Made by a program: the position numbers and the translations under genes | The notes under the pieces: generated by a model | What the model saw: the letters and a program-made list of their open reading frames with translations, nothing else | Database searches by the model: none | Told to the model about the DNA's origin: nothing | Shown here: positions 33,037-41,187 of the stretch, piece by piece | Position numbering within the stretch: the first letter of the stretch is position 1 | How the letters are laid out: the number at the start of each line of letters is the position of its first letter | NCBI RefSeq assembly: GCF_001909055.1 | Contig: NZ_LVWI01000052.1 | Coordinates: 1-64,000, forward strand | Direction: 5' to 3' | From: Paenibacillus helianthi | GTDB lineage: Bacteria > Bacillota > Bacilli > Paenibacillales > Paenibacillaceae | Length of the DNA stretch: 64,000 nucleotides

Positions 33037-33897
33037 CTAGAACCATACCAGATATACCACTACAGCAAGAACAATCCGATAGATCGCAAACGGCAGAAGC
33101 TTAATGCGGTTGATCAGCTTCAGGAAGAAACGCATGGACAGCAGCGCGAACAGAAAGGCGCTGATAAACCCGGCAATAAAGAACGGCAGCGCATCGAGAG
33201 TGAAATACTGCCAGTTCTTCAGCAGTGAAATCAGGCTGGCTCCAGCCATAATCGGTACCGCCATAATGAAGGTGAAGTCGGCCGCGGCACGATGGCTCAT
33301 ACCGAGCAGAACGCCACCGGAGATCGTGGAACCGGAACGGGAGAAGCCCGGCCACAGCGAGAAACACTGGATCAGACCGACCGATAGCGCCTGCCTATAT
33401 GTAATTTGATCGACACTCTCCGTTTTGATCTTTTTGGGGGCAAACAGGTCTGCACAGATCATCAGTATTGCACCTACGACCAGACCAATCAGCACCGTTG
33501 AGGTCGAAAACAAATGCTCATCAATATAATCCTCGAACAGAAAGCCGAGCACCCCGGCAGGGATAAGACCCACAAGCACCTGTGCCAGCTTCAACCGTCC
33601 CGCCGTTTCCACTGCTGGCTGTCCTTCCGGCACCGCTGTCAGCTCTTTGCGGCTGAACCGCTTCAGACCCAGGAGATCGATGAACCGGTTGCGGAAAATC
33701 ACCACCACAGCCAGGATCGAGCCCAGCTGAATCACTACCTTGAACGTATTCGCTGTGTATTTTCCGAGAAATTCCTGCGATTTCAGCCACATATCATCAA
33801 CAATAATCATATGACCTGTGGAGGACACCGGAGCAAATTCAGTCAAACCTTCAACAATACCCAAGATGATTGCTTTAATTATAGTCAAAAGCTCCAT
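33037..33897 (-). CDS. uppP: Undecaprenyl-diphosphatase UppP/BacA
   Basis: 286 residues from the ATG at 33897 with AGGAGGAG upstream. Both family signatures are present: EGLTEFAPVSSTGH at about 16-29 and PGFSRSGST at about 175. Eight or so membrane helices. It dephosphorylates undecaprenyl diphosphate at the outer membrane face, recycling the lipid carrier for wall synthesis, and gives bacitracin tolerance when abundant. Its leader holds the 64-bp tandem repeats, and the DedA gene lies directly upstream. The Bce bacitracin-type module follows 0.8 kb further along. Confidence 0.95.
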   Translation of the reverse strand: MELLTIIKAIILGIVEGLTEFAPVSSTGHMIIVDDMWLKSQEFLGKYTANTFKVVIQLGSILAVVVIFRNRFIDLLGLKRFSRKELTAVPEGQPAVETAGRLKLAQVLVGLIPAGVLGFLFEDYIDEHLFSTSTVLIGLVVGAILMICADLFAPKKIKTESVDQITYRQALSVGLIQCFSLWPGFSRSGSTISGGVLLGMSHRAAADFTFIMAVPIMAGASLISLLKNWQYFTLDALPFFIAGFISAFLFALLSMRFFLKLINRIKLLPFAIYRIVLAVVVYLVWF

Positions 33898-33913
33898 GTA
33901 ATCTCCTCCTAAA

Positions 33914-34041
33914 AGTTTTGTGAGCATTGCATCTATGAAATCACTTCGTACAAAACTCGCTACGAAAGCATAAACTTAGTTTTGTGAGCATCACATCTAT
34001 GGAATCACTTCGTTCAAAACTCGCTTCGGAAGCATAGAATT
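33914..34041. repeat. 64-bp tandem leader repeat, copy 2 locus
   Basis: Two units start at 33914 and 33978, again with an exact 64-bp period. They begin AGTTTTGTGAGCAT and contain CACTTCGTACAAAACTCG. The first unit abuts the uppP ribosome binding site through the string TCCTAAAAGTTTTGT, exactly as at the 24618 locus. Confidence 0.8.
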
Positions 34042-34052
34042 CGTAGGTGTTG

Positions 34053-34676
34053 TTACCCGCGGGCTTTGCCGGCGGTACGGCGTTTACGCAAATACAACAG
34101 TCCCAGCACGAGAATTCCTCCGGCAATCAGGGCGTAGACCACGCTGGAATAAGCCTCTATATACCCTCCAATGTCCTCCCAGGACTCTCCTAACGCAGCA
34201 CCCAGCAGGATCAGCAGCGTATTCCAGCCCAGTGTACCGATCGTCGTAAACAGCATAAAAAGTCCGAACTTCATTCCCGACATTCCTGCCGGAATCGAGA
34301 TCAGACTGCGCACCAGCGGCACCATCCGGCAGAACAGCACCGTCCAGTAGCCGTATTTATCAAACCAGGCATCCGCCTTGCGGATATCACTTTTCTTAAT
34401 CCGCATCCATTTGCCGTAGCGGTCCACAATCCGTTCCATTCGGCTGACATCCAGCATCCGGCCGATCCAATACAGAATGGCTGCACCCAGTAAAGAACCC
34501 GCCGTAGAGGCAATAAGCACACCCGGTATTGTGAGTCCGGAAGTTGTAGTCATAAACCCGCCAAAGGGCAGGATGACCTCTGAAGGAATGGGGGGAAAGA
34601 CATTTTCCAGCGCCAGCATCAGAAAAATACCGGCATATCCGAACTGCTCCATAATATCTGTAATCCAGGTTTTCAT
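34053..34676 (-). CDS. DedA-family membrane protein
   Basis: 207 residues with the DedA hallmark pattern: LALENVFPPIPSEVILPFGGF at about 21-41 and FCRMVPLVRSLISIPAGMSGM at about 114-134, plus four to five membrane helices and a basic tail. DedA proteins have been linked to recycling of undecaprenyl phosphate or lipid scrambling and to membrane energetics. Placement directly upstream of uppP fits a shared role in lipid-carrier recycling. The two may be co-transcribed, but the repeat block lies between them. GGAGGGAA precedes the ATG. Confidence 0.9.
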   Translation of the reverse strand: MKTWITDIMEQFGYAGIFLMLALENVFPPIPSEVILPFGGFMTTTSGLTIPGVLIASTAGSLLGAAILYWIGRMLDVSRMERIVDRYGKWMRIKKSDIRKADAWFDKYGYWTVLFCRMVPLVRSLISIPAGMSGMKFGLFMLFTTIGTLGWNTLLILLGAALGESWEDIGGYIEAYSSVVYALIAGGILVLGLLYLRKRRTAGKARG

Positions 34677-34690
34677 TCGGTTCCCTCCGT

Positions 34691-36640
34691 CTAGATGAGA
34701 TTTTTCTTGAGGTTGCGCAAATAGCGGCTGCGGATGAAGAAGAAGTACAGCGTCTGGGCAGCCAGATAACTGGTCAGCACAGCCCCGGTCTCGGCAGCAA
34801 TGGACAGATAGAACAGCCGCTGAAGCGCAATAAAAGCAAACAGACTGTGCAGAACCGCCAGCAGCACCGGGATGAAGAACATGAGTGCCAGCTGCAGTGT
34901 CGCAATGCGGTCCAGTTCCTGGTCAGTCAGGCCCATTTTGGACAGGGTGGAATACTGCAGGCGGTCATGATCCAGATCCATATAGAGACGGAAGTAGAGG
35001 AAGCTGCCGGCAGCAATGAAGAAGACGGTCCCGACAAGCAGCGAAGCGAACAGCATGGTGCTGTACAGCGTGCGCTGAATCTCAAATAAGGTTCCGCTGA
35101 TCACAACGGCATAAGCAGACTTTTCTTCATAGGGAACCTTCCCTTTGGCAGCGAGTTCTGAAGCCACCCCCACCGTCCGGGTAAAATCATCCACATAGAA
35201 GCCGGTATACCAATCCTGCTGCACAGGGATAACCAGGTTGTACAGACTGTCGCTGATCACCAGCCCGCTGAAATCGCCGCCTCCCCTGCCGTCCAGCTCC
35301 GGCAGCAGATATTCGGCAACCGGCACATGCTGCGTATAGCCGGTCTCTTCAATCTGGATTCCTTGCTTGAGTGTATATGTTGCTTTGAAGCGCTCTGCGG
35401 TCAGACTGCGGTCGCGCTGGGAACCGATCATCACCAGGCTTTCATTGCCTTCCAGCGGCGGTTCATTCGAGCTGAAGCCCGCATGTTCCAGAGCAAGCTT
35501 GTAATTCCTGTAGGACATCAGAGGCAGCTGAAGTGTATGGTCGGGACCTGTCTGCGAAACGACCGCTGCGACTTTGAGTGGAATCCGCAGGGTTTCGTAA
35601 GTCAGACCCAGCTGCTCCAGTTCTGCAGTAATCCCCCTCAGGTCCTTCTCTTCCGAGGAAGTATGCCCCCCACCCTTGGCTACATAGCCGACAGCCGCCG
35701 GATAATCCAGCTTCAGCTCCCGTGACAGCGTGTGGATCGATGCGAATACCCCCACCGAGGTGAAAGAAACTGCCGATACAATAGTGACCATAAAAAACAT
35801 CCGCCCATTGTCCTTCCACCGGTACGATAATCCCGAGAACGTGAGAATATGCGTATGCTTCCAATAGAAGCGGCGCAGCTTCCGCAGCATCCCCACAATA
35901 TACAGACTGAGTTGAGTGTAGAAAAGATACGTGCCGCATACAGTAATCAGCACCACTGGAACCATCATGATTTCTACAGTTGTGGCTGTCGTGGCAGCCG
36001 CCAGACCATACCCGGCGAGGAGCAACAGACCTGAGATCAGCGCCAGCTCCTTGGATACCTTTGGCTCACCATTCCCTCTGTGTCCGCCCTGGAACAGTCC
36101 GCGTGGTGCTTCATTCCCTATAAAAACAAAAGTAGACAGCGAGATCAGTATGAACAGCAGAACAAAGCTGCAGATGGTAAGCACCGGCGCCTGCCAGGGC
36201 AGGTGAAATGTAAGTGGGGGGATGCCCAGAAATCCGGACCCGATCATCAGGAAGAGCTTGCCCAGCAGCAGCCCCAGCAGTGTTCCGGTTAGGATAGCAG
36301 ATCCGCCAATCATCATATTTTCCAGAAATACCATCAGGTTCAGCTGCTGTTTGGTCATCCCGTGCATCAACAGAATTCCGAACTCCAGATTACGTGATTG
36401 CAGGAATGAACCTACCGACACGAGTACGAACAGGGAACAAAAGACATAAATGATTCCTTCGGCCACCATCATCGTATTTGCAGCTGTCCCCAGGATCATA
36501 TCCTGCGAAATCGCCGGATGATAAATGAACAGTGCACACAGAAAGAAGACCATGACCGAGAACGCGCTGCTGACAAAATACGCGGCATATTTCCGCTTAT
36601 TCCGTGTTACATTCCTATAAGCGAACTGCCGGAAGGTCAT
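34691..36640 (-). CDS. bceB: BceB-type ABC transporter permease
   Basis: 649 residues with the BceB layout: an N-terminal helix pair after FRQFAYRNVTRNKRKYAAYF, ten membrane helices in all, and a large extracellular domain of about 200 residues between helices VII and VIII (about 310-510). The FtsX-like fold sits at both ends. It forms an antimicrobial-peptide detoxification and sensing complex with BceA and passes the signal to the BceS kinase. It overlaps bceA by 26 bp. The peptide handled (bacitracin, a mersacidin-like or another peptide) cannot be told from sequence. Confidence 0.9.
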   Translation of the reverse strand: MTFRQFAYRNVTRNKRKYAAYFVSSAFSVMVFFLCALFIYHPAISQDMILGTAANTMMVAEGIIYVFCSLFVLVSVGSFLQSRNLEFGILLMHGMTKQQLNLMVFLENMMIGGSAILTGTLLGLLLGKLFLMIGSGFLGIPPLTFHLPWQAPVLTICSFVLLFILISLSTFVFIGNEAPRGLFQGGHRGNGEPKVSKELALISGLLLLAGYGLAAATTATTVEIMMVPVVLITVCGTYLFYTQLSLYIVGMLRKLRRFYWKHTHILTFSGLSYRWKDNGRMFFMVTIVSAVSFTSVGVFASIHTLSRELKLDYPAAVGYVAKGGGHTSSEEKDLRGITAELEQLGLTYETLRIPLKVAAVVSQTGPDHTLQLPLMSYRNYKLALEHAGFSSNEPPLEGNESLVMIGSQRDRSLTAERFKATYTLKQGIQIEETGYTQHVPVAEYLLPELDGRGGGDFSGLVISDSLYNLVIPVQQDWYTGFYVDDFTRTVGVASELAAKGKVPYEEKSAYAVVISGTLFEIQRTLYSTMLFASLLVGTVFFIAAGSFLYFRLYMDLDHDRLQYSTLSKMGLTDQELDRIATLQLALMFFIPVLLAVLHSLFAFIALQRLFYLSIAAETGAVLTSYLAAQTLYFFFIRSRYLRNLKKNLI

Positions 36641-37385
36641 GGCCCGCTCCTCCCAGCAGCGACAGCATGTCGATGATGTTCTGGAAGAAGGCGGCCCGGC
36701 TGGTGCCCCGGTACATTTCGCTGTGGAAGCGCCCGTCTTTGATAAAGATGACCCGGTGGCAAAAGCTCGCTGCTACCGCATCATGTGTGACCATCAGCAC
36801 CGTGGCTCCCTCCGCCTCATTCACCTCCACCAGCAGATTCATAACCTCGTTTGCAGTTTTAGAATCCAGGCTGCCCGTCGGTTCATCTGCCAGAATCAGT
36901 GCTGGCCGGTGGATCATTGCCCGGGCGATGGCCACCCGCTGTATCTGTCCGCCGGAGATCTCATAAGTCCGTTTGTGCAAAAGTGTGCTGATGCCCAGTC
37001 TATCCGACACCTCTATGAGTCTGTGTTCCATCTCTTTCACGGAGACTCCAGCAAGCGTTAAGGGCAGCACAATATTCTCTTCCACAGTCAGCGTGTCAAG
37101 GAGATTGAAGTGCTGAAAGACAAACCCCAGCTCTTTGCGGCGGAACAGTGCTTTGTCCTTGCGCCCCAGGCTTTTAGGGTCCCGGCCATTGATCCTTACT
37201 TCTCCTGAGGTGGGTTCGTCGATGGTAGCAATCACATTTAGCAGTGTAGTTTTGCCGCTGCCCGATGGTCCCATGATTCCCACGAACTCGCCTTTCTCCA
37301 CAGCAAACCGGATATGATTCAGGGCGTGAATCGACACTTTTCCCTCGTATATTTTGGATAGATTATGGACATCTAGAATGGGCAA
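36615..37385 (-). CDS. bceA: BceA-type ABC transporter ATP-binding protein
   Basis: 256 residues with Walker A GPSGSGKTT at about 39-47, Q-loop in GFVFQHFNLLDTL, signature ISGGQIQRVAIARA and Walker B ALILADEPTGSLDSKT. It belongs to the MacB/LolD/BceA group. The start is a TTG at 37385 with AAGGAG 8 nt upstream. It is followed by overlapping bceB. A promoter with a weak -35 box and a BceR-type operator lies upstream, typical of an activator-dependent bceAB unit. Confidence 0.93.
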   Translation of the reverse strand: MPILDVHNLSKIYEGKVSIHALNHIRFAVEKGEFVGIMGPSGSGKTTLLNVIATIDEPTSGEVRINGRDPKSLGRKDKALFRRKELGFVFQHFNLLDTLTVEENIVLPLTLAGVSVKEMEHRLIEVSDRLGISTLLHKRTYEISGGQIQRVAIARAMIHRPALILADEPTGSLDSKTANEVMNLLVEVNEAEGATVLMVTHDAVAASFCHRVIFIKDGRFHSEMYRGTSRAAFFQNIIDMLSLLGGAGHDLPAVRL

Positions 37386-37420
37386 ATGCTTACGCTCCTT
37401 CGTTCCCCTGGTTTGCCTTC

Positions 37421-37484
37421 ATTATATAAAGTGTAAACAGTAGCTGCTATTTCTGAAACTTACAACTACCTTACAGTATTGTAA
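37421..37484 (-). promoter_or_regulatory. bceAB promoter region with BceR-type box
   Basis: TTACA-GTAT-TGTAA at 37471-37484 fits the published BceR inverted repeat (TnACA-N4-TGTAA). A -10 TATAAT lies at 37426-37421 on the minus strand without a good -35 box, so the box centre is about 60 bp upstream of the expected start. A second partial repeat CTTACAAC precedes it. Confidence 0.65.
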
Positions 37485-37498
37485 GCCGCGAAAGACGA

Positions 37499-37527
37499 TT
37501 GACATTTATTTGCAAAGGGAGTATATT
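37499..37527 (+). promoter_or_regulatory. namA promoter
   Basis: TTGACA (37499-37504), a 17-bp spacer and TATATT (37522-37527), an almost perfect sigma-A promoter. Confidence 0.8.
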
Positions 37528-37530
37528 TAT

Positions 37531-37546
37531 ATGCATGAGCATGCAT
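37531..37546. promoter_or_regulatory. Palindromic operator-like site in the namA leader
   Basis: ATGCAT-GAGC-ATGCAT, two 6-bp palindromes with 10-bp period just downstream of the namA -10 box. This is a repressor-type position; the MarR protein encoded after namA is the obvious candidate (inference). Confidence 0.4.
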
Positions 37547-37572
37547 TTATTAATTTGCGAGGAGAGATTGAA

Positions 37573-38610
37573 ATGAAGGATTTATTTACCCCCTATGAGC
37601 TGCAGGATTTGAAGCTGAAGAACCGTGTGGTGATGCCGCCGATGTGCCAATATTCCGTTACGGACAAGGATGGTATCGCCACAGACTGGCACTACAATCA
37701 TTATGTAAGCCGGGCGGTCGGCGGTGCCGGACTTATTATCATTGAAATGACCGATGTCGATCCGGATGGCCGGATAACCGATTATGATCTGGGGCTCTGG
37801 TCAGATGAGCAAATCCCCGCACTGGCGAGAATTGTTGAGGCTTGCCACGCTTACGGCGCCAAGGTAGGCATTCAGATTGCCCACGCCGGACGCAAAGCAG
37901 AGGATGCTCCTCGGCCGGTGGCTCCCTCTGCGATTCCTTTTAATGCCGAATTCAAGACTCCGCGTGAGCTGACCACCGAAGAAGTACAAACGATGGTTCA
38001 GAAATTCCAGGCAAGCGTTAAGCGGGCCATTCAGGCGGGCTTCGATGTGATTGAGCTTCACGGCGCACACGGCTACCTGATCCACCAGTTCCATTCCCCG
38101 CTGACCAACAAGCGGTCTGATAAATACGGACAGGACCTGACACTGTTCGGCAAAGAGGTTATTCAGGCAGCTAAAAAGGAAATGCCTGAGGGCATGCCTT
38201 TGATTATGCGGATATCCGCGCAGGAATATGTTGAAGGCGGCTATACCATACGTGAGAGCATCAAGATTGGCAAAGTCTATAAGGAAGCAGGGGCGGATAT
38301 TTTTCATATCAGTGCGGGTGGTGAAGGTGCCATTGCTGCTGATGGCAAGCCGGGAACCCACGCTGCCTATCAGGTTCCGCTTGCCCGTGCATTCAAGCAG
38401 GAGCTGAATGTTCCTGTCATTGCAGTAGGGCGCCTGGATGAGGCTGTCCTGGCTAACGCAGTCATCGGCAATGATGAGGCCGATCTTGTCGCCGTGGGAC
38501 GGGGCATGCTGAGAAATCCGTACTGGACCCTGGAAGCCGGTGTTCAGCTCGGTAAAGATGCCGGACTGCCGAAGCAATACGAGCTTGGCTTCCCCCGTTC
38601 CCGGAGATAA
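37573..38610 (+). CDS. namA: NADPH dehydrogenase NamA (Old Yellow Enzyme family)
   Basis: 345 residues from the ATG at 37573, chosen for GGAGAG upstream; the frame is open from 37510. FMN-binding TIM barrel of the YqjM/NamA type: KNRVVMPPMCQYS near the N-terminus (with the regulatory Cys), the substrate pair in LHGAHGYLIHQF, HSPLTNKRSD, and VGRGMLRNPYW near the C-terminus. It reduces the C=C bond of enones and quinone-like electrophiles with NADPH. It is followed by the marR gene on the same strand. Electrophile-inducible control by that MarR protein would be typical. Confidence 0.95.
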   Translation: MKDLFTPYELQDLKLKNRVVMPPMCQYSVTDKDGIATDWHYNHYVSRAVGGAGLIIIEMTDVDPDGRITDYDLGLWSDEQIPALARIVEACHAYGAKVGIQIAHAGRKAEDAPRPVAPSAIPFNAEFKTPRELTTEEVQTMVQKFQASVKRAIQAGFDVIELHGAHGYLIHQFHSPLTNKRSDKYGQDLTLFGKEVIQAAKKEMPEGMPLIMRISAQEYVEGGYTIRESIKIGKVYKEAGADIFHISAGGEGAIAADGKPGTHAAYQVPLARAFKQELNVPVIAVGRLDEAVLANAVIGNDEADLVAVGRGMLRNPYWTLEAGVQLGKDAGLPKQYELGFPRSRR

Positions 38611-38670
38611 CCTCCTCCCAGAAACCAGGGTGTTATCCTCGCCGTTCCTTATACAAACCGGGGCATGGAA

Positions 38671-38679
38671 TGTTATAAT
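38671..38679 (+). promoter_or_regulatory. Extended -10 promoter of marR
   Basis: TGTTATAAT forms an extended -10 element with no good -35 box, 50 bp upstream of the marR start. Confidence 0.5.
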
Positions 38680-38728
38680 GTACAAAAATATCATCATATG
38701 GCATACATCCGGGAGAGGAATGGTGTGG

Positions 38729-39163
38729 ATGAAAAATTCTCTTGAGGGTGGCGTAATCACAGGCTGGTTAAGCTTAACTCATATACAAATGAAGGTTGCA
38801 GGTGAACTTGAAGCCAAATTGCAGGAGAGCTTTGGGTGGTCTCTAAATGAATTCTATCTGATGTACTTCCTGTCCGAAGCACCGGAGAAGAAGCTGCGCC
38901 TGCAGCAGCTGGAATCTATGGTTGGACTCAGCCAGAGTGCCGTCTCCAGACTGGTCAGCCGCTTCGAAGCCAGAGGCTGCGGCGTACTGCAACGGACGGT
39001 CTGTGACGACGACCGCAGAAGCATTTATACCTCTCTGACCCCTATCGGCCAGGAAAAGGTGGACCGCGCGCAAGTGACGGTGAATGAAGTGCTTCATGAA
39101 GTGTTCCCCCGCGCGGAGATCAAGCTGCTGCTGGAGCAAATGCTGGACCTCCCGCAGCAATAG
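38729..39163 (+). CDS. MarR-family transcriptional regulator
   Basis: 144 residues from the ATG at 38729, ten nt after GGGAGAGG; in-frame ATG 38720 and GTG 38723 are alternatives, and the frame is open back into namA. The MarR winged-helix pattern is clear: LSEAPEKKLRLQQLESMVGLSQSAVSRLVSRFEARG for the helix-turn-helix, then DRRSIYTSLTPIGQEKV for the wing and next helix. A Cys pair (GCGVLQRTVCDDD) in or near the wing could sense electrophiles. It lies 119 bp after namA and is probably its regulator. Confidence 0.9.
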   Translation: MKNSLEGGVITGWLSLTHIQMKVAGELEAKLQESFGWSLNEFYLMYFLSEAPEKKLRLQQLESMVGLSQSAVSRLVSRFEARGCGVLQRTVCDDDRRSIYTSLTPIGQEKVDRAQVTVNEVLHEVFPRAEIKLLLEQMLDLPQQ

Positions 39164-39203
39164 CGCCCAAGCCGGGCTTACCCCAAAATTCATATATTTT
39201 CAT

Positions 39204-39243
39204 AAAAAACCTGCTGTCTCATATTGGGACCGCAGGTTTTTTA
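39204..39243. terminator. Terminator between marR and bceS (bidirectional)
   Basis: AAAAAACCTGC and GCAGGTTTTTT flank an 18-nt loop, with T runs on both strands. It serves marR from the left and bceS from the right. Confidence 0.8.
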
Positions 39244-39279
39244 TGGTTGCAGTTCATTCCTTTACTTGATTCTGTTCAC

Positions 39280-40254
39280 TCAGAATATAATCCGGACCGT
39301 CGTCCCCTTGCCCACCTCGGAGGATATTTCCACCTGATGCCCCAACTTGCTGCAAATCTGCTTCACCAAATATAGGCCCATCCCGGTAGATTCCAGAAAG
39401 CTGCGCCCGTTGACACCGGTAAAATAGGCATCGAATACACGCGGCATATCTCCTGATGGAATACCTACACCCTCATCCCGCACCTCAAGCACGGGTCTGC
39501 CTTGTTCCCCTGCATACCCGTGAAAATACACAAACCGTCCCTCCTCCACCGTATACCGCAGTGCATTGGTGATCAGCTGGGTCAGTACAAAGGACAGCCA
39601 TTTCTCGTCCGAGGTAATGAATAGGTCATGATCGACTGAAATGGCCGGAAAAACACGTTTGCGGATAAACAGCCGTTTCTGTTCAGAGGTTACGCCCCGC
39701 ACAATAGCCGAAAGCTCCAGCCGCTCCACATAGAAATCATGCTCGAACGTGTCCAGACGGGCGGTATAGAGTACGGTATCCAGCCCTTTTTTGAGCCGGT
39801 CCAGCTCATCGCCAATCGACGTAAAAGGCGGGCCGTCTTTGTCTTGAATAATGAGGTGGATGACCGACAGCGGGGTCTTCATACCATGCACCCACTGGTT
39901 AATGAAGTGAATATGCTCCTCCAGCTTGTGGCGGTAGCTATGCAGGTCATTCTGATACAGGCGGAACTGGTGAGCCAGCAGGCCGCGCAGGCTCTCTGCC
40001 AGCGGAGTATTCTGAGCAGGCCCGCCGGAGTCATCCAGCGATGACGGCAGATTCAGCAGACGTTCGTAGAAGGAGCGGTTGGAGAAATAGCGGTATGCGA
40101 GGTATGCCAGCAGCAGACAGGTGCTAAGCAAGCCCGCATACAGGCTTACATTCACTCCGCTGCCCCCGTCCAGCCGGTAGACCAGAGTGATCATCGAAAG
40201 CTGGGCCAGATAGATAATAATAAGTGGCATCTGTTCCCGCAAAAACAGCTTCAT
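39280..40254 (-). CDS. bceS: BceS-type intramembrane-sensing histidine kinase
   Basis: 324 residues from the ATG at 40254 (GGGAGGAGG upstream). Two membrane helices at about 9-28 and 38-56 with almost no extracellular loop, as in intramembrane-sensing kinases that read the state of a Bce transporter. H-box His123 in QWVHGMKTPLSV, N box NALRYT, G boxes DEGVGIP and TGMGLYLVKQI. It starts 1 bp after the bceR stop. It is separated from bceAB by namA and marR on the other strand, though it almost certainly works with them. Confidence 0.92.
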   Translation of the reverse strand: MKLFLREQMPLIIIYLAQLSMITLVYRLDGGSGVNVSLYAGLLSTCLLLAYLAYRYFSNRSFYERLLNLPSSLDDSGGPAQNTPLAESLRGLLAHQFRLYQNDLHSYRHKLEEHIHFINQWVHGMKTPLSVIHLIIQDKDGPPFTSIGDELDRLKKGLDTVLYTARLDTFEHDFYVERLELSAIVRGVTSEQKRLFIRKRVFPAISVDHDLFITSDEKWLSFVLTQLITNALRYTVEEGRFVYFHGYAGEQGRPVLEVRDEGVGIPSGDMPRVFDAYFTGVNGRSFLESTGMGLYLVKQICSKLGHQVEISSEVGKGTTVRIIF

Positions 40255-40255
40255 G

Positions 40256-40954
40256 TTACGCCTCCTCCCAGTTCTCGCACAGCCTGTAGCCTTGACCACG
40301 CACCGTCTGGAGGCCGTCCGCTATATCCAGCGCCGACAGTTTTTTGCGCACCCGGGTCACGTACACATTCAAGGTATTATCATCGACAAAAGCCTGGTCA
40401 TCCCAGATTTTCTCCAGGAGCCGGTCGCGGGATACGAGGGTGCCCGCCTTTTGCATCAGCTCATCGAGAATTTTGGCTTCGGTGTGGCTGAGATCAATCT
40501 TGGCATTGCCCCGCGACAGGACCAGACGCTCCACATCGAGCATCAGCCCCGACACGGTCAAGCTGCGGTCACTTCCGCCTCCGGCATAGGAGCCATAAGC
40601 CCGGCGGAGATGGCTTTTAATTTTGGCGAGGGCAATCTCATAATCGAACGGCTTGGTGATATAATCATCGGCTCCGTTTTCGAGCGCCATCACCTGATCC
40701 ATTTTGCCTTCGCGGGCGGAGATAAACAGGATCGGGCAGGTGGAGATTCCCCGGATTTGACGGCACCAGTAGTAACCATCGAACTTCGGCAGATTCACAT
40801 CCAGCAGCACCAGATGAGGAGCATACTGCTCGAACTCTGTACGGACTGCTTCAAAATCACGCACAGCCTGCGTCTCATAGCCAAACTTATGTAAATAATC
40901 CTGGAGCAGCGTCACCAGTCCACGGTCATCTTCGATAATGAAAATTTTGAACAT
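40256..40954 (-). CDS. bceR: BceR-type OmpR-family response regulator
   Basis: 232 residues. Receiver domain with the acidic pair ED(9,10), phospho-acceptor Asp52 in LVLLDVNLP and Lys in TKPFDYE. C-terminal winged-helix DNA-binding domain with LSHTEAKILDELMQKAGTLVSRDRL and the VYVTRVRKKL recognition helix. It would activate bceAB through the TTACA-N4-TGTAA box at 37471. It forms an operon with bceS. Confidence 0.93.
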   Translation of the reverse strand: MFKIFIIEDDRGLVTLLQDYLHKFGYETQAVRDFEAVRTEFEQYAPHLVLLDVNLPKFDGYYWCRQIRGISTCPILFISAREGKMDQVMALENGADDYITKPFDYEIALAKIKSHLRRAYGSYAGGGSDRSLTVSGLMLDVERLVLSRGNAKIDLSHTEAKILDELMQKAGTLVSRDRLLEKIWDDQAFVDDNTLNVYVTRVRKKLSALDIADGLQTVRGQGYRLCENWEEA

Positions 40955-41103
40955 ATCAGGCCTCCGGTCTGCTGTATAAGCCCGCTAAGGGGTTTGCCCC
41001 ATAATATATACAGTCCCTGCATAGTAGTCAAATATGAGGTGAAGTTCCTGAGTATCCCATGATGGAATCCCGCTTGGCAAATGTTGCGCCCCTGAACCCG
41101 CGC

Positions 41104-41144
41104 AAAAACAGCCGCCTGCCGGAGTACTCCGGCAGACGGCTGTT
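41104..41144 (-). terminator. Terminator of the AIM24-family gene
   Basis: On the minus strand AACAGCCGTCTGCCGG pairs with CCGGCAGGCGGCTGTT and is followed by TTT. It is a very stable GC-rich stem. Confidence 0.85.
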
Positions 41145-41187
41145 CCATTGTTAAGGAGTAAAGGCAACTGCCCGTTGTCTGTACCGT

